64,000 nucleotides of DNA from Clostridiales bacterium (GTDB lineage: Bacteria > Bacillota > Clostridia > Saccharofermentanales > Saccharofermentanaceae): the NCBI GenBank assembly GCA_017511005.1, contig JAFWLP010000037.1:21869-85868 (forward strand), given 5' to 3'. The notes beneath the pieces are model-generated. The model was not told the origin of the DNA and searched no databases. It saw nothing but the letters and a program-made list of their open reading frames with translations. The translations under genes and the position numbers were made by a program. Positions 8,707-16,787 of this stretch are shown in pieces. Position 1 is the stretch's first letter. Each line of letters begins with the position of its first letter.

Positions 8707-9927
8707 CTAAAGACCGAGTTCTTTCATCATCTGAGCAGTCACGGGATGGATATCCCTGCCCTGCGAAACGAACTTGTCCTTAATGGCCAATGCAGTCATG
8801 CGGACGGCGCTGTCGAGGTCTTTCTCAGCCGCTTCCCTGATTGGCGCGAGATCCATGTAGTTTCTCGCGGGCTCGATCTTATCGGCAAGATAGACTATCT
8901 TCTCCAGAACGGATATTCCTCCCCTTCCGGTCGTGTGGTAACAGATCGCGTCAAGGATCTCCCTGTCATCAATGCCGAGTTCCTCTTTTGCAAACGTCGC
9001 TCCGGCAGATGAATGAATGATCTTCTTCTCCGTGAACAGATCACCCGAATATCTTTTCGCCATTTCGAGCTGATGTTCGACAGGAAGCTCCTTTGCGCAG
9101 TCGTGCAGCGCGCCCGCTATCAGAGCCTTATCCATGTCCGCGCCGTAAAGCCCCGCAAGATGTGCGGACAGATATCCCACATTGAGCGTGTGAAGAAGTC
9201 TCTTCTCCCCGAGATAACGGTACATCCAAACAGAGCACTCAAAAAACTGTTTCCTGGCTTCTTCTGAAATGCCCGTAAGCTTTGTATTCTCAGAATAAAG
9301 AGCGTGTCTTTTTATGAACCTGACGGCCGGTTCCGGAACCTCGGAGAAGTCCCCGCTGTCAGTGATCCCCGAAGAAGAGCATTCAACACCCTTAAGTCTG
9401 AATATCTCCACATTGCCTCCGAGATTCTTCTTAATAGAGGCTTTTGCCTTCTCGACATCTGTGCCGTCACCGGGTCTTACGGCCGCAAGGAGCGTTACGT
9501 AGTTCAGTATCTCTCCGGGCTTGTACCATGTCTCGAAGGTACCGAGCGTGTCAGAACCCATGATCCAGAAGAATTCATGATGCTCTTCAGCTTTCTTCCG
9601 CTTAATGCCATTCGCGGTAAGGAAGTTCCTTATGTACCCGTCAGAAGTAAGCTTCGCGAGAACGACGGCCGTGTAGCTGACGCCTTCGATATCATATTCG
9701 ATGTCGCTCACATAACAGTTCTTTAGTTCCAGACCTTCCACGGTCTCCTTCATCATGTACAGACGGTACGGAGGCGGCAGTTTGTTGGCATAGAGCTTAA
9801 AGGAATTTCTTACGGACGGGATTATTATCACGCAATCGATAAATCCGCTTTTCAAAGCGGATCTTATCATTGCTATATGACCGTTATGGACCGGATCGAA
9901 TGATCCTCCGTAGATACCGATCCTCAT
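8707..9927 (-). CDS. nadD: NadD-YqeK fusion (NaMN adenylyltransferase + HD hydrolase)
   Basis: A 406-residue fusion. Residues 1-205 are nicotinate-mononucleotide adenylyltransferase: GIYGGSFDPVHNGH is the nucleotide-binding T/HxGH motif, with IMGSDTL and an SSSGITDS stretch like the ISSTxIR signature but altered. Residues 220-406 are YqeK: HTLNV…HDCAKELP gives the HD metal site, and YLADKIEP is typical. NadD makes deamido-NAD in NAD synthesis (nadE lies at 61.6 kb); YqeK homologues split diadenosine tetraphosphate. In many Firmicutes these are two adjacent genes. Only a few nt separate it from purD and no clear Shine-Dalgarno is seen, so translation is probably coupled. Confidence 0.92.
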   Translation of the reverse strand: MRIGIYGGSFDPVHNGHIAMIRSALKSGFIDCVIIIPSVRNSFKLYANKLPPPYRLYMMKETVEGLELKNCYVSDIEYDIEGVSYTAVVLAKLTSDGYIRNFLTANGIKRKKAEEHHEFFWIMGSDTLGTFETWYKPGEILNYVTLLAAVRPGDGTDVEKAKASIKKNLGGNVEIFRLKGVECSSSGITDSGDFSEVPEPAVRFIKRHALYSENTKLTGISEEARKQFFECSVWMYRYLGEKRLLHTLNVGYLSAHLAGLYGADMDKALIAGALHDCAKELPVEHQLEMAKRYSGDLFTEKKIIHSSAGATFAKEELGIDDREILDAICYHTTGRGGISVLEKIVYLADKIEPARNYMDLAPIREAAEKDLDSAVRMTALAIKDKFVSQGRDIHPVTAQMMKELGL

Positions 9928-9930
9928 CTA

Positions 9931-11184
9931 TCAGCCGAGTGTCCTTCCGATATCGTGACGGAAATGCATGTCCTTGAAGGAGATCTTCGCAACGCCTTCG
10001 TAAGCGCCGTCAATAGCCTCGTCAAGTGTATCCGCCTCATCATATACACAGAGAACACGTCCGCCGCTGGTAACAAGCTTGCCATCCTTAAGGGCCGTGC
10101 CTGCCTGGAATACGAGTTTGCCGCAGGTATCGATGCCTGTGATCTCATAACCCTTTGCATAGCTCTGCGGATATCCGCCTGAAGCCATGACGACTACGCA
10201 GGAACACTTATCCTTCCACTTGAAGTCGATCTTATCGAGCGTTCCATCGATGCAGGCATCAACGATATCAAGGAGACTGTTCTCGAGGAGAGGCAAAACC
10301 GCCTGTGCCTCGGGGTCACCGAAACGTGCATTGTACTCCACTACCTTTGGTCCTTCAGGCGTAAGCATAAGACCGAAGTAGATAACACCCTTGAAAGGTC
10401 TTCCCTCTTTCTTGAGAGCTTCAACTGTAGGTGTGATGATCTCGTTCTGAATGCGTGCCTTAAGTTCATCAGTCATGTCAGCACCGGGTGTAACAGCACC
10501 CATGCCGCCGGTGTTGAGTCCTTCGTCGTGATCGTATGCTCTCTTATGGTCTCTTGAAGAAACCATCGGAATGCATGTGTTGCCGTCAGAGAAAGCAAGA
10601 ACGGTAAGTTCCGGACCGGTCATGCATTCTTCGATAACGATGGTGGAGCCAGCATTGCCGAACTTCTTGTCTTCCATCATATCCTTAACGGCCTGCCTGG
10701 CTTCATCAAGGTTCTGCGCGATGATAACGCCCTTACCCAGTGCGAGGCCGTCACACGTTATAACGATAGGCATGGGCTGAGTCTCAAGGTAATCCAAAGC
10801 AGCCTTTTCATCTTCGAAGATCTCATACTTTGCGGTAGGGATCGAATACTTCTTCATGAGCTGCTTGGAAAAAGCCTTTGAACCTTCGATGATGGCAGCA
10901 TTTGCCTTGGGGCCGAAGCTCCTGAGGCCTGCTTCTTCCATCCTGTCGACCATACCCATGGCGAGCGGATCGTCGGGAGCAACGAAGACGAGATCAAACT
11001 GCTCTTTCTTCGCAAACTCGACCATGCCGTCGAGATCTGTAGCCTTAATATCAACGCATGTAGCTATGGAAGCAATACCGCCGTTACCCGGAGCGCAGTA
11101 AAGATCCGTTACTCTGGGATCCTGCTTGAGTTTCCAGCAGATAACATGCTCTCTTCCGCCGCCGCCTACTACAAGTACCTTCAT
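9931..11184 (-). CDS. purD: Phosphoribosylamine-glycine ligase PurD
   Basis: A 417-residue GAR synthetase, the ATP-dependent second step of purine synthesis joining phosphoribosylamine to glycine. MKVLVVGGGGREHVICWKL is the family's N-terminal motif; the ATP-grasp core shows GPKANAAIIEGSKAFSKQLM, VVEYNARFGDPEAQAVLP and SGGYP. Length is normal. GGAGG lies 8 nt before the ATG. No other pur gene is nearby; it sits between hom and nadD-yqeK, so this appears to be a mixed housekeeping operon rather than a purine operon. Confidence 0.95.
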   Translation of the reverse strand: MKVLVVGGGGREHVICWKLKQDPRVTDLYCAPGNGGIASIATCVDIKATDLDGMVEFAKKEQFDLVFVAPDDPLAMGMVDRMEEAGLRSFGPKANAAIIEGSKAFSKQLMKKYSIPTAKYEIFEDEKAALDYLETQPMPIVITCDGLALGKGVIIAQNLDEARQAVKDMMEDKKFGNAGSTIVIEECMTGPELTVLAFSDGNTCIPMVSSRDHKRAYDHDEGLNTGGMGAVTPGADMTDELKARIQNEIITPTVEALKKEGRPFKGVIYFGLMLTPEGPKVVEYNARFGDPEAQAVLPLLENSLLDIVDACIDGTLDKIDFKWKDKCSCVVVMASGGYPQSYAKGYEITGIDTCGKLVFQAGTALKDGKLVTSGGRVLCVYDEADTLDEAIDGAYEGVAKISFKDMHFRHDIGRTLG

Positions 11185-11211
11185 TAAGTGTTCCTCCGGT
11201 TTGTTTTTCGA

Positions 11212-12399
11212 TTATTTCAGATAGTGCATCCAGGACTTGGCTTCCGAAGCGGAAACAAGCGCATCGATGTCCTTGTGCTTAATGCCCTTAACAAGGATAG
11301 CCTCATCGGAAAGCACTTCACACTCATATCCGTCTGCAGCGCCAAGCACCTTGGCGGGAACATCAGCTCTTACAACGATATCAGCCTTGATCTCATCGTA
11401 AGGAGTGATTGCCGCGCTTTCTTCCGTCCAGGCTCTTGCTTCGGGAGGATTGCCCAAAGCAGCCTCAAGGATATCGCCGCAGACTGCGGATGCCGTAGGA
11501 AGCGTACCTGCTCCCTGTCCGTAGAACATTGCCTGACCCAGACTGTTGCCGTCTACCATGACCGCATTGAATACGCCGCCGACATTGTAGAGAAGATTGC
11601 TCTTATCGACCAAAGCAGGCGCGACATAAACGATCGGCAGTTCATCACCTGCCTCATAAAGAGCGATCAGCTTGATGTCGCAGCCGATGGATGCGGCAAA
11701 TGCCATATCGTCCGTCGTTACGGAAGATATGCCCTCAGCGGAGATCTTGTCGGGCGCAATGTAAGCACCGTCATTTGCGATCGTCGAAAGGATCGAGATC
11801 TTTCTCTGCGCATCAATGCCGTTGATGTCGGCGGAAGGATCAGCTTCGGCAAACCCGTTGTCCTGTGCCTGCTTCAAAGCCGTATCGAAATCGATGCCCT
11901 CATCCTTCATCTGTGAAAGAATGTAATTCGTCGTTCCGTTGACGATACCTGCGATCCTTGTGATCTTGTTTGCGGCAAGGCACTTATAGAGCGGTCTGAT
12001 GATCGGGATACCGCCGCCTACCGCAGCCTCGAAAAGATAGCAGCAGTTGTTTTCAGCCGCGATCCTGAGAAGCTCGGGACCATGAGTTGAAACGAGTTCT
12101 TTATTCGATGTTACGACGCTGATACCGAGAGAAAGAGCGCGCTTTGTGTATTCGTAAGCGATCCTTGCCCCGCCGATAGTCTCAACGGCTATAAGAATAT
12201 CGCTGTCAAAGACTTCGTCCGCATTGTGGGTAACAAGACCAGCGAATCTGCTTTCGGGGAAATCCCTGATATCGAGAATGTACTTGAGATTGATCTCTTC
12301 GCCGACGCGTTTGGTGATGAGATCCCTGTTTATATCCAATGTCTCGGCCACGCCTGAACCGACAGTACCGAAACCCATGATCGCAACATTGATTGCCAT
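11212..12399 (-). CDS. hom: Homoserine dehydrogenase
   Basis: A 395-residue NAD(P)H-dependent enzyme that reduces aspartate semialdehyde to homoserine for threonine and methionine. Visible: N-terminal nucleotide motif MGFGTVGSGVAETL, catalytic-region VGGGIPIIRPL and GIVNGTTNYILSQM, and GQGAGTLPTASAV. Family members with a full C-terminal ACT domain have about 430 residues; here only about 70 residues follow the core and the ACT fold seems truncated. The next gene upstream encodes a free ACT protein, which may supply feedback control in trans. AAGGA lies before the ATG. Confidence 0.94.
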   Translation of the reverse strand: MAINVAIMGFGTVGSGVAETLDINRDLITKRVGEEINLKYILDIRDFPESRFAGLVTHNADEVFDSDILIAVETIGGARIAYEYTKRALSLGISVVTSNKELVSTHGPELLRIAAENNCCYLFEAAVGGGIPIIRPLYKCLAANKITRIAGIVNGTTNYILSQMKDEGIDFDTALKQAQDNGFAEADPSADINGIDAQRKISILSTIANDGAYIAPDKISAEGISSVTTDDMAFAASIGCDIKLIALYEAGDELPIVYVAPALVDKSNLLYNVGGVFNAVMVDGNSLGQAMFYGQGAGTLPTASAVCGDILEAALGNPPEARAWTEESAAITPYDEIKADIVVRADVPAKVLGAADGYECEVLSDEAILVKGIKHKDIDALVSASEAKSWMHYLK

Positions 12400-12420
12400 T
12401 TTACTTTTCCTTACCTTTCA

Positions 12421-12867
12421 TTATTCCCTGCTCAGGATCATGCATTTGCGCACGCCCGCGAGCTTGGAGATATCATTGATTATGTCGTCAACGGTTCCGT
12501 ACATTGACACTGTCTCTATTGAGATCGAGATGTCGGCGAGGCCGTTGATCGGGATATTCTGATTGATCGTCAGAATATTTGCACGCGATTCCGCGATAGT
12601 TCTTATTATCTCAGACAGGATCCCCTGGAAATTCTCTACGGAGAGCAGCAGCGTAACCTTCTTGCCGCTGGCAGCCTCATAGAAAGGCAGCACGGAATCC
12701 TTGTACTTGTAATAAGCACTTCTCGAAAGGCCTGTCTTCCTTACAGCTTCATTTACCGAAGTGGATTCTCCGGTATTAAGCCGCTGCTTTACCTCCATAA
12801 CCTTAATGAAGACTTCAGGCAAAACTCTTTTATCGACTAGGAAATATTCGGGGTTATCCTGATGCAT
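12421..12867 (-). CDS. ACT domain protein, UPF0735 (PheB-like)
   Basis: A 148-residue protein of the UPF0735 family. The first 65 residues form a small helix-turn-helix-like part (VNEAVRKTGLSRSAYYKYKDSVLPF) and the remainder an ACT domain (VTLLLSVENFQGILSEIIRTIAESRANILTINQ), the fold that binds amino acids to regulate enzymes. In Firmicutes it commonly sits next to hom, as here (22 nt gap). Probable role: amino-acid sensing for the aspartate pathway, either by contacting the ACT-poor Hom or by binding DNA; neither is shown by sequence. It is the first gene after a strong promoter with a palindrome. Confidence 0.88.
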   Translation of the reverse strand: MHQDNPEYFLVDKRVLPEVFIKVMEVKQRLNTGESTSVNEAVRKTGLSRSAYYKYKDSVLPFYEAASGKKVTLLLSVENFQGILSEIIRTIAESRANILTINQNIPINGLADISISIETVSMYGTVDDIINDISKLAGVRKCMILSRE

Positions 12868-12940
12868 AAGTCAAGGCCTTTCTGTTTATTTTCGCGCTTT
12901 CACTATACCTCCTGTGACGGACATTTGTGCGCGCCTGACA

Positions 12941-12969
12941 ATATTATCACGATTAAATCGTGTTTTCAA
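12941..12969 (-). promoter_or_regulatory. Promoter with palindromic operator, ACT-hom-purD operon
   Basis: On the minus strand TTGAAA (12969-12964), 17 nt, TAATAT (12946-12941). The spacer contains a perfect 7+1+7 palindrome, CACGATTTAATCGTG (12948-12962), placed where a dimeric repressor would block RNA polymerase. Confidence 0.75.
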
Positions 12970-13017
12970 TAAATAAGAAAAAGCATTAAAAGAACATGAC
13001 TTTTGCCGGTACAGAAA

Positions 13018-13623
13018 TTACAGTTCCGCCTTAAGCTTGTCAGCCATTGCTCTCAGCGCTTTGCCTCTGTGGCTTATGGAGTTCTTCTGTTCCTTTGTCA
13101 TCTGGGCGGTCGTCATGCCGAATTCCGGGACATAGAAGATAGGATCGTAACCAAAGCCGCCGTCACCCGCGGGCATCTCGTGAAGAACACCGCAGACCTC
13201 TCCCCTCACGGTAAAATCTGTCCCGTCAGGTCTTACGACAGCTATGCTGCATACAAACTTTGCCGTGCGCTTTTCCTCAGGCACATACCTGAGCATCTCA
13301 AAGATCTTGGCGAACTTCTCCGGATATGTGGAATCTTCACCGCAGAATCTTGCGGAATATATGCCCGGAGCACCGTCAAGAGCATCTATGCAAAGACCGG
13401 AATCATCAGCCATTACGTAACAGTCCTGAGCAAGCGCATGAACCGCCCTTGCCTTTATCAGGGCGTTCTCTTCAAATGTCTTGCCGTCCTCAACGATATC
13501 CGGATCAAGGCCTTCCTCATGCATCGACACAGCCTTAAATGGCGTGTCCTTCAATATCTCGCCGATCTCCCTGACCTTGTCTTTGTTGGATGTCGCGATA
13601 ATGAGCTTCAAACCATTTGTCAT
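13018..13623 (-). CDS. rdgB: XTP/dITP diphosphatase RdgB
   Basis: A 201-residue Ham1/RdgB nucleotide-cleansing enzyme that hydrolyses ITP, dITP and XTP to monophosphates and keeps them out of nucleic acids. Key motifs: IIATSNKDKVREI near the N-terminus, MADDSGLCIDAL (catalytic Asp), GAPGIYSARF, GDGGFGYDPIFYVP and SHRGKALRAM at the C-terminus. The ATG at 13623 overlaps the upstream stop as ATGA and has GGAGG 5 nt upstream; a longer reading from 13635 would start inside that Shine-Dalgarno region. Confidence 0.95.
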   Translation of the reverse strand: MTNGLKLIIATSNKDKVREIGEILKDTPFKAVSMHEEGLDPDIVEDGKTFEENALIKARAVHALAQDCYVMADDSGLCIDALDGAPGIYSARFCGEDSTYPEKFAKIFEMLRYVPEEKRTAKFVCSIAVVRPDGTDFTVRGEVCGVLHEMPAGDGGFGYDPIFYVPEFGMTTAQMTKEQKNSISHRGKALRAMADKLKAEL

Positions 13624-15050
13624 ATAAGCCTCCATGCTTTCGGATACATATTTTTGGCAGTATTGCCGTTGATCTTTGCAAACCCCAGCGGATAATCTCC
13701 TATGCCTGCGAGGATCAGTCCGGACGCTTTCAGTCCGTCACCGGGATCAACGGATACCGTCTCTCCCCTGAGGTATTTCAGGAGCCTGCCGTCATCTCCT
13801 GACAGTGCAAGATAGGAATCATCACGTATGTCATCCCTGTCAAGAGCAAGCGCTATGCTGTTGGACGGCTCGAAAACATTCTTCCCCGACTTCAAAGGCT
13901 TGACGTCACCGACATAAAGACCTGTCTTTACAACCTTGAGTCCCCTGAAAAGAGCCTCATCGAACGTCATCTTAAATAGACCTGTTCCATGCGAGATGAA
14001 ACGGCCGGAAATAAGCTTCTCCCTGCCTTTGTCCGAGAGCACTTCACCAAGCACGTCAAGAGCGGCTTCAGCATTCTTATCCCTGCGTTTTTCCGTTCCT
14101 TTTAACAGGAGTTCATCAGCCGATCTGAGATTCTTCTCTTCACCCTTTACTAGATGAACGCAGAAGTGTCCGTCCCCTTTTGAAATGTGCGGCCAAATCC
14201 TCATGGAACCCGGGAGAACGGAGCCTTCTCCGGCATGGGTAACACCGGCGATCTCCGGGTGTGCTTTTACATGGTATTCAGGGTGACGGGATATGAAAGA
14301 CGCTATCTGTCCCTCATCCTCATCAGAACAGAAAGTACATGTCGAATAGACTATCGAACCGCCGTCTTTAAGGCACTTGTCCGCAGCTTCCAGGATCGAT
14401 CTCTGCAGCGGGACACAGACTTTGGGACCGTAATTCATGTAGCTCTTTACGGCACCGCTGTCTCTTCTGAACATGCCTTCACCCGAACAAGGGGCATCGA
14501 TCAGGATTTTATCGAAGAACCCCGGGAGCCTGCCTGCAATATTCTCGGGCGTCTCGTTGAGTATCACGAGTCCGCTTATGCCGGAACGTTCGATATTGCG
14601 GAGAAGAGCTTTCGAGCGCTCGAAACTGATCTCATTTGCCACAAGAATGCCTTCACCGTGCATGTCCTCGCCAAGCCTGCAGGCCTTTCCGCCTGGAGCT
14701 GCGCAGAGATCAAGGACAGTCTCGCCCGGCCTTGCGGCCATGACCTGCGCGGGCAGCATCGCGGAAGGTTCCTGCGGATAATAAACACCCGCGTGATACA
14801 GGGCTTCCCTGCCGCTTGCCTCATTCTTCGTATAGTAACCGCCGGAACACCAAGATACGGGGTCAGCTTCTTCGCCAAGTTCTTTGAGCAGACGGAGTTC
14901 CTCCTCCGTGCTTCCGATCTTTGACCGAGAGAACCTTATGCCTTTAAGTGGTTCTTTATCAAAACTCTCATAGAATCCTTCACACGGCACGTCCTTCTGA
15001 CGCTGGAAGAAATCATTCATCTCATTGATAAAGTCTTCCGGAAGATTCAT
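13620..15050 (-). CDS. RsmF/RsmB-type rRNA (cytosine-5) methyltransferase
   Basis: A 476-residue NOL1/NOP2/Sun-family enzyme that uses SAM to methylate a cytosine in rRNA. The SAM motif AAPGGKACRLGEDM, the DAPCSGEGMFRRD motif and STCTF carry the two catalytic cysteines. A linker and a C-terminal PUA-like region (PLGFAKINGNTAKNMYPKAWR) match RsmF-type proteins. Start 15050 has GAGGT 4 nt upstream; the upstream extension is inside pepF. The stop overlaps rdgB by 4 nt (ATGA), indicating translational coupling. The exact target base cannot be assigned. Confidence 0.9.
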   Translation of the reverse strand: MNLPEDFINEMNDFFQRQKDVPCEGFYESFDKEPLKGIRFSRSKIGSTEEELRLLKELGEEADPVSWCSGGYYTKNEASGREALYHAGVYYPQEPSAMLPAQVMAARPGETVLDLCAAPGGKACRLGEDMHGEGILVANEISFERSKALLRNIERSGISGLVILNETPENIAGRLPGFFDKILIDAPCSGEGMFRRDSGAVKSYMNYGPKVCVPLQRSILEAADKCLKDGGSIVYSTCTFCSDEDEGQIASFISRHPEYHVKAHPEIAGVTHAGEGSVLPGSMRIWPHISKGDGHFCVHLVKGEEKNLRSADELLLKGTEKRRDKNAEAALDVLGEVLSDKGREKLISGRFISHGTGLFKMTFDEALFRGLKVVKTGLYVGDVKPLKSGKNVFEPSNSIALALDRDDIRDDSYLALSGDDGRLLKYLRGETVSVDPGDGLKASGLILAGIGDYPLGFAKINGNTAKNMYPKAWRLI

Positions 15051-15057
15051 CTGTACC

Positions 15058-16770
15058 TCACAGATTAAGGAAATCCGCGCACCTGAATGCAAGGCGCTTG
15101 ATCACGTTGACGTCGAAAGGAGATTCCAGTCCCGAACGCTTTATGAGGTTGAGGAAAGTGTCACTTCCGCCGAGCTGGCAGAGTGTATTGTACTTCTCAA
15201 GAGCTTCCTTGAGGTCAGCCCTCGATTCATCCCAAAGCTCGAGCGCGCATATCTGGGAGAGACAGTAATCGATATAGTAGAACGGTGTCGTGAAGATGTG
15301 ATCCTTCTTCATCCAGGCTCCGCCCATCGCATGGAAAGGCATATCGTTCTCATCGTAGTTTATGTACGGCTGATATGTCTGCTCGAGCATCTTCCATATC
15401 TCATGACGTTCGGAAGGTGTCATATTCGGATTGTCATAAATGATATGCTGGAATTCATCGACCATGCATCCGTAAGGAAGGAACAGCAGACCGTCCGTCA
15501 TGTGAAGCTCGCAGTACTGTTCAGCCTGTTTGCCGTAGAAGATATCCATGAAAGGATATGACATATACTCCATCGAAGTTGAGTGTATCTCACATGTCTC
15601 GAGAGTCGGCGAAAGGCATTCGACGAACGGCGAGGATTCGGCTCCCTGGAGTGCCGCATAGGCATGACCTCCCTCATGGACCACGGTCGCAACGTCGTCA
15701 AAGGTTCCGTTGCCGTTCATGAATATAAACGGTATGCAGTAGTCTTCCAGATACATGCAGTATCCGCCGGTTGACTTGACCGGACGGGACAGAAGATCGG
15801 TGTAACCGTGATCGGACAGTACGTCAAAGAAACTGGGGCTTGCACCGAACATGTTCCTGAAGAACTTGCCGGCGGCTTCCTCATAGGTCTCTTTGCTTAC
15901 GACGGGAGCAGGATTGCCTTCGGAGAAAAGACACGGAAGGTCGTGGAACATAAGCTGGTCCACACCGAGTCTTTCCTGCTGAAGCTTTCTTATCTGTACC
16001 GTCAGCGGGACAATATATTTCTTTATGTTGTCCCTGAAGACCGCAACGTCGTCCCTCGAGTAATCGTAGCGCTCCATGCGCTTATATCCGAGTTCGGTAA
16101 AGTTGTTGTAACCGAGCTTTCTGGCAGCCGTTGTCCTGACCTTGACAAGATCATCATATATCTGATCGTATGAATCCTTACGCGACATGTAATAACGGTC
16201 AAGCGCGATGTGGCTGTCTCTTCTGACATTCCTGTCAGTCGACTGGAGATAAGGCTGGATAAGACTTAAGTTAAGCGTTTTCTTTCCAAGCGGGATCTCA
16301 GCTTCGGACTGCTTCTGTGAATACTCATTCTCGAGTCTGGATTCCTCCGTAAGATCATCTATTATCTCGCTCGAGATGATCTCCCTCTGGTTCTTCGCCT
16401 TGCGGAAGATCATGGGACCGTATTTTGCCTTGAGACTGTCAGCACAGGGCGAAGTGAGAAGTCCTGATAAAACAGCCGAAGAGAGTTCCTGAACCCTGGC
16501 GCTTGCCTCATCAAAGAACTCTATCTCCTCGTTATAAAACTCATTGGACGTATCAAGGTCATGGAGTATCTGGCAGAGCGCATACTGCGTATCAAAGGAA
16601 CTGATGGCTATCTCATATTCGCCCAAAGCCTCGTCCGCCGCCTCTATCGTCTTGGCGGTCATCAGTCTGAGCCTTACGTTCTTTATGGTCTCGGTAAACT
16701 TATCAAGATCCGGTCTTGTATAATTCAGATCCTTAAAATCCGGTACCGAGCTGTTCGTTGTATTCTCCAT
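15058..16770 (-). CDS. pepF: M3 family oligoendopeptidase (PepF-like)
   Basis: A 570-residue zinc metallopeptidase that trims short peptides in the cytoplasm. The thermolysin-like site VVHEGGHAYAAL (HExxH) is present, with the downstream glutamate region ETCEIHSTSMEYM typical of M3 peptidases. Length agrees with M3 oligoendopeptidases (560-610). No signal peptide. ATG 16770 has AAAGG 7 nt upstream and is preferred to 16776. It lies 17 nt after argS and 7 nt before the RNA methylase gene, so it is part of a housekeeping operon. Confidence 0.93.
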   Translation of the reverse strand: MENTTNSSVPDFKDLNYTRPDLDKFTETIKNVRLRLMTAKTIEAADEALGEYEIAISSFDTQYALCQILHDLDTSNEFYNEEIEFFDEASARVQELSSAVLSGLLTSPCADSLKAKYGPMIFRKAKNQREIISSEIIDDLTEESRLENEYSQKQSEAEIPLGKKTLNLSLIQPYLQSTDRNVRRDSHIALDRYYMSRKDSYDQIYDDLVKVRTTAARKLGYNNFTELGYKRMERYDYSRDDVAVFRDNIKKYIVPLTVQIRKLQQERLGVDQLMFHDLPCLFSEGNPAPVVSKETYEEAAGKFFRNMFGASPSFFDVLSDHGYTDLLSRPVKSTGGYCMYLEDYCIPFIFMNGNGTFDDVATVVHEGGHAYAALQGAESSPFVECLSPTLETCEIHSTSMEYMSYPFMDIFYGKQAEQYCELHMTDGLLFLPYGCMVDEFQHIIYDNPNMTPSERHEIWKMLEQTYQPYINYDENDMPFHAMGGAWMKKDHIFTTPFYYIDYCLSQICALELWDESRADLKEALEKYNTLCQLGGSDTFLNLIKRSGLESPFDVNVIKRLAFRCADFLNL

Positions 16771-16787
16771 ATCCATGCCTTTCAGGT

